Shown piece by piece: positions 21,065-33,259 of a stretch of 64,000 nt of DNA. Source of the stretch: Dasypus novemcinctus (Eukaryota > Chordata > Mammalia > Cingulata > Dasypodidae); NCBI RefSeq assembly GCF_030445035.2, contig NC_080702.1, positions 12,160,029 through 12,224,028 on the forward strand. Reading direction: 5' to 3'. Below the pieces are notes generated by a model. The model was not told the origin of the DNA. It did not search any database and saw nothing but the letters and a program-made list of their open reading frames with translations. Numbering within the stretch: the first letter of the stretch is position 1; each line of letters begins with the position of its first letter. The position numbers and the translations under genes are program-made.

Positions 21065-21265
21065 AAAAAATCAGGGAGGGAGGTGGTTCCCTGCTTTTCC
21101 CATGTGGGAGGTCCTGGGTTAAATCCCTGGTACCCACTAAAAACAAAACAAACAAATGAGAAAATCGACTGGCATTGGGGAGCAGATGCAACTCAGTGGG
21201 TGAGCGCCTGTTTTCCGTGTACAGGTCTTGGGTTCAATCTCTCCTTCTTTAAAAAAAAAAAATCA
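21065..21265 (+). mobile_element. Dimeric tRNA-derived SINE (older xenarthran type)
   Basis: There are two tRNA-like heads in tandem. The first (about 21077-21134) has catgtgggaggtcctgggtt and ends ccctggtaccc. The second (about 21171-21244) has gggagcagatgcaactcagt and gtcttgggttcaatctc as A- and B-box regions. A short A-rich linker joins them, and poly-A ends the element at 21250-21262. It is older and simpler than the long DAS copies. Confidence 0.75.
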
Positions 21266-21274
21266 GCGGTGGAG

Positions 21275-21900
21275 GGGTGACGTCATCAACACAGCGACGG
21301 AAGCCGTCTCCTGGAAACGTCTCCCCTGAGTCTCTGGAGAGTGGCTGAGACTGGGGGACTCCACAAATGCTGAATTGAAGAAAGAGAAAAATAGCAGGTA
21401 GGAAATTCCCGTCAAGGACCTACAGGTCCTCCTCCTTTCCCTCCCAACTGGTCTGTTCAACGCTTGGGATTTCTCCAGAGGCAGCTGGCAGCCTGGATAC
21501 CTCTCACCCGGGAAACAGATTTTAGAGAACCTCACAGTAGTGCGATAGAACCCCATGCATATCCAGGTACAGAGGCAAAAGCTCACAGAGACCTAGTGCT
21601 GAAAACAAGCGGCTGAGGAATGCTAAAAGCAAAAAGGCCGCCATTTGAGGAGGGTAGGGAGTAGAGTCGCAGCAGAATGGCTATGGCCTAGTAGCGCCCT
21701 CACTCAATCCAGATACTACTTTTGGTGGAATTCATTATGGACTCTTCTGGGGGTCCCACCTTTCTGGAATGACCCTGTCTGACTCTCAGAGGCAGGATAA
21801 CCTAGTAGGGAAGAAATGTTTGGCAGAAAAGCCTCAACGAGAAAAATGGAGGGGGAGGGTTAAACTGAACTGCTGCTAGATTGGAGAGTTCCAGAAATGA
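21275..21900 (+). mobile_element. L1 5'-leader-like segment, tentative
   Basis: Moderately GC-rich text with gtgacgtcatcaacacagcg, gctgagactgggggactcca and aaggccgccatttgagg. These resemble phrases found in old L1 leaders, where a YY1-like gccat motif is common. No ORF1 follows. The call is tentative; it could instead be promoter DNA next to the GC-rich block on its left. Confidence 0.3.
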
Positions 21901-23095
21901 AAAGTGTAACAAAAATGGTGCACTAAGTGAGAAAGGAGCACGTACAAGAGGTAGAAACTAAGTTAAGCTTCAGTTTACTGATGTAAGGCTTAGCACAAAG
22001 GAGTCCAGCGAGGGCCCCCTGTTTGATCTGGCCATTGAGAGTTGTGATGAAAGTGTAGAGTGTGGAGCCCATTTTCAGTTACTGCCTAAGGTCTTAGTGT
22101 AGTACTTGCAGATTATTTTCATGTTGGGCTCATAGATGTTCCTGATGCCAGTTTTTCCATGATCATCACTTTTATGTCATTCCAGACATGAAGAAATCAT
22201 TTGCTCCATCACAAGTGGCTGGGAACATACATTCAAAACTCTTGAGAGTAAACAGTACACCAGGGAAACTGCAATGAGTACTAGAGTGATAAAAGGCCCA
22301 ACTGCCTACATCCTAGTTATCTCCTAAGCCCAGGACTCATGATTTGACCCAACTGAAATCAATGTTATCAAATCAGGTCCTTGAGGAAGGCCTACCTATT
22401 TAAACCATGTAGTCTGTCCAGTTATTTCATGCAGTTGTGTCTCACCTTCCTCAGAAGTGTCTACCCAGGTACAACACATGGTGTTGGCAATGGCAAAAAT
22501 GCTTCCTGTTTCAACTAATAAGTAACAAGTTTGGCAATGCTATTGTCTAAAAATTTAATTTTTTAAAAGAAATTTGCTTTTACTTCTGTTTTCACCAGAA
22601 ATATTAGAATTTTGTTTTCCTTAATTTCGGGAATTATACAACTATTGATTTACATATGTGCTTATTTATCTTTAAGCCAACTTGTATAGAGCTCTTTGAA
22701 TGAATTCCATGTTACTTTGGTGATAGTATTCAAAGATAGGAAAATGTCATACATCAAACATACAGACAGACAAATACAGAACTTATAGCTTCAATTAAAA
22801 CTAATTTAGCCATTTGTCAGACACAAAAGCAAAACAAAATTCCTCTGAGCTTACACTTTCTCATTTGTCTTTTGCGAAGAGTCCTTTAAAGAAACTATTT
22901 TTCTTGCATTTCTTGGCAAATTCTGAGTATTAAATGTAGTAGACATTTCATTTAGCTGTTTTGTTTTGGTGCTCCTTTTCTAGAATGATAAATAGTTTTT
23001 TCTAAGTGGACATTTCCCAAAATGAACATGGTAATTCTAGATTGTCTTTGGTGAGATCTTGCCATTTTGTTAGACTGATACAGCTTCCAGCCCCC
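21901..23095. other. Spacer with no clear gene
   Basis: About 1.2 kb. The only frame worth noting is a 29-codon one at 22188-22277, discussed as a finding. No repeat family is firmly recognised. Confidence 0.45.
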
Positions 23096-23099
23096 AATT

Positions 23100-24330
23100 T
23101 TTTAAAAAGAGACTTTAAATTATCTAAATGTTACATGAAAATATAGGGGATTCCCATATATCCCACTCCCTCCCCCTACCACACTATCCCACGTTAACAA
23201 TATACTACATTAGTGTGGTACATTTGTTATAATTTATGGACACATATTCAAGCTTTGCTACTAACCATGGATTATAGTTCATAGTATAGCTTATACTCTG
23301 TCATGCATAATTTTGTAAGTTATGACAAAATATATAATGGCCTGTATCTGTCATTGCAAAGTTATTCAGGACAATTCCAGTGTCCCCAAAATGCCCCCAT
23401 ATTACACCTCTTCCTTCCTCTCCCCACAGAACCTCCAGTGATCACTCCCTCCACATGAATGCTAAAAGTTCTTCCATTGCTACAATAATACGTTTATAGT
23501 AGAATAATAGTAATTCCATTTTAGTCCATTGTTCATTCCCCAATCTTGAGGATTTTAGGATTGTGATGCCTACTCTGCCTTTAATTCAAAGGGGACTTAG
23601 ATTCCTTGGGACAGATGGATGGAACTATCTTGCCTGCAGTTGCAGACTCTCTGTTCCTTGGGATAGGTTTTGTCTTTCATCATCAAATTGTTCTGGGTGA
23701 GCTCAATGAACTGGAAAGTAGGTTTTGCAACTCTGCTGACATTCAGAACCCAACTGCCATGGGGACAGACCAAAGATTTAAGTGTCTTGGACATACACCT
23801 ATCAAGTATAATACTACCTGTAGCTTCAAATAGAAGATGCAGAAGAACCAAGTGTAGGGAAACCACAGATGAGTCTAGCTCTGTCACAATGAGGAGCATA
23901 AATTCCAAAGTAAGGCCCACACTCTCAGGGTGCCAAACTCCTGAGCTGTCCGCCCTGCCTATACTCTCTGGATATCTCTAGAGTCCTCAGTAGCCCCACT
24001 TTTTGAGGCATTGTTTACTGTGGCAGTGAGATCCTGCTGAGATGTGCACAAGTATAACCTCTGGAATGAGCTCCTGGCTCACTTTGAAATCTCTTAGCCA
24101 TAAAAACTCACTTGTATTTACCATTCCCCCTTTTGGTCAAGGTCTGTTTTCAGGTTTATTGCTAGTTGGTGCTTGGTAATAATCCTTCCGTGCCAGGAAG
24201 GCTCATCCCCAGGAGTCCTGTTCCATGATAGGGGGAGATAGTGTGTTTATATAGTGAGTTTGATTTAGAAGCCACATTTGAGCAATAAGGAGGCCCTCAG
24301 GAGGTAACTCTTAGGCAATATATGGTTTAT
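23100..24330 (-). mobile_element. L1 3' UTR fragment (long-UTR type), minus strand
   Basis: The plus-strand text gggattcccatatatcccac, tataatggcctgtatctg, gaacctccagtgatcactcc and caggaagg-ctcatccccagg occurs in the same order at 28450-29720 and 36130-37400. At those sites it leads into L1 ORF2, which identifies this as L1 3' UTR. Open frames such as 23597-23920 are shadows of this repeat. Confidence 0.8.
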
Positions 24331-26380
24331 ATAATCTCAGAAAATTTTATAAACTCCAAAGGAAACCTCATACTCACAAAAGTAGTTATTCCATATTTTT
24401 GACTCCCCTCAGTCCCTGTCAACCATTAATCATCTTTCTATCTCTTGATTTTCCTCTGCTAGATATTATATGTAAATGGAATCTTTTATAAATTGTCCTT
24501 TTCTATCTGACCTAAGTTTTGAAAACACTTAGCACATTTTCAGGTCTTTTCCATGGTATAGGTTATAAATTAATTCATTCCATTTTAAAACTGAACAAAA
24601 TTCCAATGTATGGATATTACACGTTTTGCTTATATATTAGGCGATAGAAATTTTGGTTGTTTCTACCTGTTATTTTAAATAATGCTAATGTGAACATTTG
24701 TACACAATTACTTGAATATCTTTCTTCAGTTCTGAGGGGTATCTAACAAGGAAGAAAATTGCTAGATGTTCAGCAAATTTAGTGTCAATCTTATTGAAGA
24801 ACTGCATAAATATTTTTCAAGTGGTTGTTCCATTGCACATACCTACCAGCTATGTACAAGGATTCCAGTTTCTCTACATCCTTATCAACAGTTGTTTTAG
24901 ACTTTCAGAAAAAGTAAAACTATCCTGGCAGATTTGAAGTAATGTCATATTTTGATGTTGATTTCCACATCCCTAATAAGTAAAGATGTTGAGCATTATT
25001 TCATGTGTTTTTATCCAGTTGCATATATTCTTTGAAAAAATGTCTACTCAAATACTTTGCCCATTTTTAATCATATTATTTGTCTTTATGTTCAAGGGTA
25101 AAGGATTTTAAAAATATATATCTTCTGTGTTATTAGGCCCTTATCAGATGTATGATTGGAAACTTATGTTTTCCTTTATGTAGGTTATCTTACTATTTTC
25201 TTGGTAGGGTTTCCTTTGATTAAAAGGCTTTTAGTTTTTGTGAGAAACAATTTGTTTATTTTTATTTTTAATTATTTTAATGTCATATCTAAATATCAAT
25301 TGCCACATGAAAAGTAATGAAGAATTTCCCCTATATTTACTTGTAAGTGTGGTATAGTTTTGCTCTTATATTTACATTGCTAAATGACAAGTATACAAGG
25401 TAAAGATCAAAATTCATGCTCTGTATGTACATGTCCAGTTGTTCCACCACCATGTGGTGAAGACACTGTTCTTTCCTGAGTGCAAGACCGTGGTACTATG
25501 TATGTTAAAAATAAATAGATGATATATATATAGGTTTATTTCTGAAGAATCAATTCTATTCTATTGTTTAGGTGTTTACCTTTATGCCAATATCATATTA
25601 CGTCAATAAACGTAGATTTGTAATACATTTTGAATTATAGAGTTGGATACCTTCGAGTTTTGTTCTTTTTCAGTATAATTTTATCTATTAAGGTGTCTTC
25701 ATAATTCCATGATTTCAAGGGTTGGTTCTTGTATTTATTTTGTTTAAAACAAATCAAGTTTATGGTACATATTAATAAAGAATAAAATTCATCTGAAGTG
25801 TACAGTGAGTGGTATTTGGTAGAATCACAGTTGTGCGTTCATGTCCATCTTTATTAGAGCATTTTCATTAAGAGGGGAAGAATTTTCTTGGTTTTTAAAT
25901 TTTTTTAAGTGGCTATGAGATTTTGATAAGCATTCATTGTATTTCTAAATGTTCTGAGGGTAGAATTGCCACCTTAACTATATTAAATCTGCCATTCCAT
26001 TAAATGGGCTATCTTTCCTTTTATTCAGGTCCTCTTTATTTTCTTTCAGCAATATTTTATAGATATTATACAAATTTTGTATATTTTGGTTAAAATTATT
26101 CATAGCAATTTTATTATTTTGGTGCCTCTGAAAATTATATTTTTCTTAATTTTCTTTTTGGATTCTCACAATCTGTTTGCCTAAATACAACTAACTTATG
26201 CATGTTAATCTTTTACCCTGAAACTTTATTGCATTTATGTATTAGCTCTAGTAGATAGGGTGTGTGTGTGCATGAGTGTAAATAGACATGTGTTTGTGTG
26301 GTTGCTATAGGATTTTTTACTTATAAGATCATGTCATCTCAAAATAGAGATAATTTTACTTCTTGTTCTAAAATATATTT
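24331..26380 (-). mobile_element. Old L1 ORF2 (C-terminal part), minus strand
   Basis: Markers are tacttgaatatctttcttca, cattgcacatacctaccagc, catccctaataagtaaagat, cttttcactttctt-type text and attaaatctgccattcc. These lie in the order of L1 ORF2 read backwards. It is strongly diverged. A second copy of the same subfamily lies at 52490-54600. A stretch near 25742-25890 is absent from that second copy and looks like a small later insertion. Confidence 0.8.
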
Positions 26381-28440
26381 TTATTAGAGTTGTAAAATTT
26401 CAAATCAATCATGAACATGTGTGGAATTCCCACACAACAACTATCCATCAACACACTATATTGTTGTGGAACATTTGTTACATATTATGAGATTAAAAAA
26501 TGAGAATATTACCACTAACTGTGGTCTATAGTATTCATTTTGTATATATTTCCATTCCCCCTATTATGAACACAGTACCTCTTTGTATTGATACATGAAT
26601 ATTACAGTATTGTTGTTAACAATAATCCATAGGTTAAATTAATTGTATTTTTTCCATGCTTCTCCACATTCTTACCACCTTGCAATAGTGATGTACATTT
26701 TTGTATTTCATGGAAGGACTTTTCATATTTGAACTATTAGCCAAAATTCTCAACCACCTCTGGGTTAACTATGATATTCAACCCCTAGATTATTCTAGAG
26801 CTTTAATTCAATTCACATTTACATCATGAGGCTACCCTTTTCAGCCTCAATTATAGACCAGTTACGTTAGTACTACTCACTGTTTTACCATCAAACCCAT
26901 TTCCACACATTTACAGTCAAATTAATTTAAACTTCCACATATATTAAACATCAGTACACCTTCTCAGCCCTCCTTTTATCTCCTAAAAACCTTTACTCTA
27001 GATTTTAACTTCAAGCATTTATTCTTCATATTTAATTCATATTAGTGAGACCAGACAATATTTCTCCTTTTGTCTCTGGCTTAGTTCACTTAAAATAATA
27101 TCTTAAAGTTCATCCATGTTATCATATATGTCCCAATTCATTTTTTCTTAAAGCAGCTTAGAATTCCATCATATCTGCATACCACATTTTGTTTACCTAT
27201 TCATTGGTGGATGGACATGTGGGTTGCTTCCATGTTTTGGCACCTATGTACATTGCTGTGCTAATGTCTGTTTGCATCACAGTTTTCAGTTCTTCTGAAT
27301 ATATTCCAAGAAAAGGAATTGTTGGATCATATGGTAAATCTATATTTAGCTTCCTGAAGAACTCCCAAACTGTCTTCCTGAAGAACTCCCAAACTGTCTT
27401 CTATAGAGGCTGCACCATTTTACAATCCCACCAACAATGAAAGAGCATTCCTCTTTCTCCACATCCTCTCCAGAACTTAACTTTTTTTAAAAAAAATGGC
27501 CATTCTCTGTGGTGTGAGATGATATCTCAGTGTCATTTCGATTTGATTTTTCCCTAATAGCTACTGATATTAAACATTTTTTCATGTCCTCTTTGGCCAT
27601 TTATATTTCCTCTTTGGAGAAATGCCTAAGTCTTTTGCCCATTTTAAAAATTGGATTCCTTGCTCTTTTTTTGTTGAGTTGTATGATCTCTTTAAATAGA
27701 ATGGAAATCAAACCTTTATTGGACATGTGGTTTCCAAATATTTTTCCATTGAGTCGGCTGCCTTTTCACTTTCTTGGCAAAGTCCTTTGAATCATGAAGT
27801 GCTTTTAAGTTTGAGGAGGTCCCCTTCTTCCATTTCTTTGTTCCTTATTTCAGTGTAAAGTTAAAGAATCCACCTCATACCACCAGGTCTTGAGGATGTT
27901 TTCCTACATTTTCTTGTAGGAACTTTATTTCTAGCTCTTATATTTAGGCCTTTGATCCATTTTGAGTTAATTTTGGTATAAAGTTTGAAATAGGGTCCCC
28001 TTTCCTTCTTTGGGCTATGGATTTCCTGTTCTCCCAGCACAATTTCTTGAATAGATTATTCTGCCCCAACTGGGTGGCTTTAACAGCCTTGTCAAAAATC
28101 ACTTCACCATAGAAGTGATTATTTCTGAAACATCCATTTGGTTCCATTGGTCTGTGTTTTTATCTTCATGCCAGTACCATGCTGTTTTGTTACTGCTTTA
28201 GCTGGGTAATATCATTTAAAGACCAAAGTGAAATTTCTCCATCTTCACTTTTCATTTTTTAGATGTTTTTCACTATTTAAGACTACTTACCCTCCCAAAT
28301 AATTTGAAAATTGTGTTTTCTGCTTGTTTACAAAATAATGATGCAAGTTTTGTCAGGATTGCATTGAATCTATATATCAATTTGGGTAGAGTTGATATCT
28401 TAATAATAATTAGTGTTCTAGTCCATGAGCATGGAATCTT
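26381..28440 (-). mobile_element. L1, minus strand: 3' UTR (second type) plus ORF2 end
   Basis: 26381-27150 is a 3' UTR that also appears at 48250-48850 and, partly, at 63600-64000 (catgcttctccacattctta, tacttccacat-like text). 27150-28440 is ORF2 C-terminal sequence in reverse, with tgtgagatgatatctcagtg and tttgatccattttgagttaa. An 18-bp phrase, ttcctgaagaactcccaa, occurs twice in a row near 27352-27390 as a small tandem duplication. The copy is cut near 28440, where long-UTR L1 sequence begins. Confidence 0.8.
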
Positions 28441-31350
28441 CAATTATTATGACCATTTATTTATTTATTTTTAATTGTATTTTTTTGAAGATACATAGAT
28501 CACAAAAATGTTAGATTAAAAAATATAAGAGGTTCTGTTATACCTCACACCCCACCCTCCCCACTCCTCCCACATCAACAACATCTTTCATCAGTGTGGC
28601 ACATTCATTGCAACTGATGAATACCTTTTGGAGCACTGCAATACAGCATGGATAATAGTTTACATTGTAGTTTACACTCTCCCCCAGTATGTTCAGTGGG
28701 TTATAGCAGGATATATAATGTCCAGCATCTGTCCCTGCAATATCATTTAGGACAACTCCAAGTCCCCAGAATGCCCCCATATCATACCTCTTTTCCCTCT
28801 CCCTGCCTTCAGCAACTCCTTTGGCCACTTTCTCCACATAAATGATATAATTTCTCCCATTGCTACAGTCACAATATTTCTATAGTAGAATACCAGTAAG
28901 TCCACTTTAGGCTATATTTTATTCCTCCATTCTGAGGTCCCTGGGATGGTGATACCCACTCCTCCTCTAAATTGAGAGAGGGCTTAGATCCCACGTGGCT
29001 GATGGATGGGATTCTCCTGCTTGCAGTTGTAGGCACTTTCAGTTCCTTGGTATGGTGGTTGACCATCCTCATCTCCCTGTTAGCTGACCTGGGTAAGTCC
29101 AATAATCTGGAGAGAGTAGGTGTTGCCTTGAAAATCTCCTCAAGCTCAGGACCCAGCTGGGACATGGTTAGTCCAGGGATTCATGTCTCCTGGACAAACA
29201 CCAACCTCAGCACCAACCACAGGTTCAGTAAAAGTAACAGAAGAGGCATGTGTAGAAAGGTCACATCTGAGTCAAACTCCATGACACTCTGGGACACAAA
29301 TTACAAAGTGGGGCCCACTGACAAGGCACTGAAGTCCAGAGCCATCTTCCATGACCATAGGACCTGTGTGTCTCTGCAGCCCTCAGGAGCACCACTACCT
29401 GTTGTGGTATCTACTTTGGCTGTCTCTGGGATCCTCCTGAGGGTTGTGTAAGTCTGACCCCTCTGATGACCTCCTGACTCTTTTTTTGGAGACTCTTAGC
29501 CACATTAACTCATTTGTTTACCATTCCCCCCTTTTATTCAGATCTTTTTCTAGTTGCATCACCAACTAGTGATTAGTAGTAATCCATCGGCACCAGGGAG
29601 GCTGATCCCCGGGAATCATGTCCCATGCTGGGGGGAAGTTAATGCATCTACATGCTCAGTTTGACTTAGAGAGTGGCCACATTTGAGCAACATGGAGGTT
29701 CTCAGGAGGTAACTCTTAGGCATCCTGTAGATCTAGGTCATGTTGACATTTCAAGCACATAGGCTCATAAGCATAGCCATTAATATCAAGGGCCCATCAT
29801 TGGACCATCCTTCACTGGTCTTTGCCCTTGCACTTGGGGGATTGTCACTGTTCAATTGGGGAATGCGACAGAGCTCCCTAGGATGTGAACACAGCACTCC
29901 CTCAGTTGTCATTTGAAACTGTACCTCCTATGTCAGTATCCCATGAATAGACAAACATATCTATATACCCTATATGCATGCCCTGGAGAACTCCCACCTA
30001 TATATCCCCCATCAATGACATCCCACAGCAGTGCTCCTCCCCTGCCATAGTTGAACCCCTCTGATCCAAAACTTCTTCAAAAATGAAGCCTAATACATTG
30101 CCTAATTCCATTAAAAGGAAATAAAATAGTAATGATTGGTTTAAAGATTAGAAATAAAATACATTGTAATTTAGAAAAAATAAAGTAAAAAATAAATTGT
30201 GGTATTAAGAAGTGAAAAATACAAATTTTTTTTTTAACATTTTGCCTTTCATCACTTTAATAGCTGTTGTCCTGCATGTGCAGTGGCAAGGCAATCTTTT
30301 CCATTTCTTCCTCAATGTCTTACATCTTTTTGTTATCATGTCTTCAAAAAAGTTTTAGTTCACAATAAAATCACATATAGAATATAGGGGACTCCCATAT
30401 ACCCAACATTCTCCCCATTTCTCCTTTCCCCAGCCATGATCTTTTTGCTTGTGGATGTTACATTTACTACAACTGATGTATGAATATTGAAACATAGCTA
30501 CTAACAATGTTTACATTATGGTTTACATTATGGTTTACATTTTAGACACTTTTATAAATTTTTGGTAAAGTTTAACATGGTCTATATCCATCATTGCATG
30601 ATCATGCAGAACACTTCCATTGCCCCTCAGTTACCACTGCTTCCATCTATTCTATTACTCTCTTCCCCTCCCCTCCCTTTGGGGCTCACAGTGACTCCCA
30701 TGCTTCACTGCTTGAAGGACAAGATTCATAGATACTTGCAACTGTGCTGAGGGCTTGACACACTAGTCTGTCCTCCCCCATTGGGAGCCACCCATGCTCT
30801 CAAGAGACACCTTCCCCTCTGTATGAGAATATCAGGCCTCCCCAGGATGGGGTTACAACACCTTCCCACTCATTGTATGGGCCACCACCCACTGATATAA
30901 CACAATATGACAAGATGAGCACTTACACACTCCCTAGAAGCCTGCCCCAGGTGCCCCCATCAAACACCTTAAATCCATAACCTTTCCTTATATTTTCTGA
31001 AGAGTTTTCTCAACTTTATAGTTTCAACCATGTACCTGACAATTTTCCATGTTCACCTCCTCCCCAATATTCTCCTGTGGTCCATTTTATTTTTGTGGGG
31101 TCAGTTGTAACATCCCCCTTTCATTTCTGATTGTATTTATTTGTAGCTTTCTTTTTTTCTTTGTTATTCTAGATAGGGGCTTATCAATTTTATTCATCTT
31201 TTCAAAGAACCAGTTTTTGCTTTTGTTGATTTTCTCTATTGTCTTTTGTTATAATTTCATTGATTTCTTCTCTAACCTTTATTATTCACTTCCTTCTGCT
31301 TACTTTTATATTGGTTAGTTGTTGTTTTTCTAGTTTTTCCAATTATCCTG
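28440..31350 (-). mobile_element. L1 copy with ~2.6-kb 3' UTR and a short ORF2 piece, minus strand
   Basis: 28440-31070 is the long 3' UTR in full order: first module (ggttctgttatacctcacac to tgatccaaaacttcttcaaa), then second module (ggactcccatatacccaaca to cttccattgcccct). 31075-31350 jumps to ORF2 text (ggggcttatcaattttattc, aaagaaccagtttttgc), so the part between is deleted. It is non-coding in practice; frames here are shadows. Confidence 0.8.
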
Positions 31351-32644
31351 GCAGAGCTCCCAGGAATCGGTATTCAGTATTCTTTTGGTTATTGTGTGAA
31401 ACTCAACCCAATGTGACAGTGCCCCATGAGCACTTGAATATATTCATATGCCTTATAGATATGCACCAGATTAACTTCCTACTGTGTATCCACCATCCAT
31501 GACACCCCACCCCAATGATCCTCCCCTGTAATAGATGCAATCCTTCTGTGATCCAAAACTTCTTCAAATATGAAGCCAATAAAATAACCAAAAAATCAAT
31601 AAGATAAAATAATTATAGTTTTGAAAATAAGAAATAAAATAGAAAAATTTTAAAAATACATTTAATAAAATGAGGAAAAAAAATAAACTTTTTGACATGT
31701 CTTTCAATACTTTAAAATCTGTTGTCTTATATGTACAGTGTTTTCTTCCTTTTACCCGTATTATATTTTTCATTTTGTCTTCAAAAAACTTTACAAAAAA
31801 GTCACTTACACAATATAAAGAATTCTCATATATCCATCACCTTTTTCCCCTTTCCCCTCTCCCATATAAATAACATTTTACTTGAGGATGGTTTATTTAT
31901 TACAATTGATGTACAAATATTGAAACATTGTTACTAACTATCCTTTATGATTTACATTATGGTATTTATTTTGGACCATACACTTTTATAAATTTTGATG
32001 AAATTTAAAGTGGTCTGTATCCATTATTGCAAGATCATGTATTATAATTCCATTGCCCCAAAAATGCCTCATGTTCCATTTATTCTTCTCCCTCCCCTTC
32101 TCCTCAGTTCCTATGGCAACAACCAGGCTTCACTCCTTGAAGAAAAAGAGTGAACCTGTCCCAAATGTTCCCCACATCCAACACCCTAAGCCAATAACAT
32201 TCTCACATATTTGCCAAAGATACATTCCCAACTTTGTAGCTTCAACCACATACCACAAATCCCTAACTTCACCAGCTTCCTCCCCCAACCATCCCCCAGT
32301 TTTGTAGACCGCCCAACCCACTCTACACTCCCCACCTCACAAACCAGCACTACCCAACCCAATAGGGTCACTGTTCCACTAGTCATGCAGGACTACTGAA
32401 CAACCATACCCTTCTGCCTTATAGATTTTGCCCATATGGGCATTGGCTAACAAACATACTCTCCCTTTCTGTCTCCTGTAAACCTGTCTCCCAGACTGTA
32501 GCTCTGTGAGTGTGCTCAATTTGCTTAATTTTTATCAGTGAGGTAATGTAATATTTGTCCTTCAGTCCCTGGTTTGCTTCACTCAACATAAGGTCTTCAA
32601 GAGTTATATATGTTATCCCATCTTTTAATGCTGCATTCCTTCTT

Positions 32645-33259
32645 TTTTCTTCCCCTCCCCCACCCTACTGGTTTTGCTGTGTCTATTCTGTGTGTGATCT
32701 TCCCTATTTCTCTTTTTGTCTTCTTATCTTTCTCTAGGATTCACTGGGATTTGATCCTGGGGAATTCTGATGTGGTGAGAGGTTCCCTGTCAATTGCGCC
32801 ACTTTAGTACCTGGTCCCTGCTGTGCTTCACCGTCACTCTCCCCTTCATCTCTCTTTTGTTGCATCTTCATCTTGTTGTGTGACTCACTTGCATAGGCAC
32901 TGGCTCACCAGGTTGGCACTCAGCTTGCTGCAAGGGCCCTGGCTTACCATGTGGGCACTTGTACAGGCACTCAGCTTGCCATGCTGGTACTCGACTCACC
33001 ATGCAGATATTCAGCTTACAACACAGGCACTTGGTTTGCCATGTGGGCACTCGGATCACTGCATGGGCCCTCACATTGCCACATGGTGACCTACACAGGC
33101 ACTTGGCTCACCACATGGGCACTTGGTTTGCAGTGCAGGCACTGTCTCACTGTGGAGGCATGCTTTCTCTTCTGTTTTAGCCAGGAAGCCCCAGGGATCA
33201 AACCCATATCCTCCCATATGGTAGGCTGAGGCCCTATCACTTGAGCCACTTCCCATTCC
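32645..33259 (-). mobile_element. Composite tRNA-headed SINE with internal minisatellite
   Basis: A 615-bp insertion flanked by the perfect 14-bp duplication ctgcattccttctt (32631-32644 and 33260-33273). On the minus strand it opens gggaatgggaagtggctcaa and has a B-box-like gatatgggtttgatccctgg, then about 12 units of a 20-bp repeat (32895-33152). A second tRNA-like head follows (B-box-like ggatcaaatcccagtg), then a DAS-like tail with acagaatagacacagcaaaa and ggtgggggaggggaag. It moved as one unit, as shown by the single outer duplication. Confidence 0.85.
32895..33152 (-). repeat. 20-bp minisatellite inside the SINE, about 12 units
   Basis: On the plus strand the units run like ggcacttggtttgccatgtg, ggcactcggatcactgcatg, ggcacttggctcaccacatg. 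Most units are 20 bp, with a few longer or shorter. The units differ by several bases each, so the array is not young. Confidence 0.85.

Noticed and set aside
24700..26370. Possible segmental duplication with 52500-54600
   Set aside because: The shared text is L1 ORF2 of one subfamily, the two copies are strongly diverged, and the flanks differ, so independent insertions explain it.
32895..33152. Regular short repeats suggesting a CRISPR array
   Set aside because: The 20-bp units are directly adjacent with no spacers, and the setting is a mammalian SINE.
32823..33229. His/Thr/Cys-rich repeated frames that look like a repeat protein
   Set aside because: They arise from the 20-bp minisatellite inside a SINE. 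Because 20 is not a multiple of 3, all three phases show a repeat pattern.
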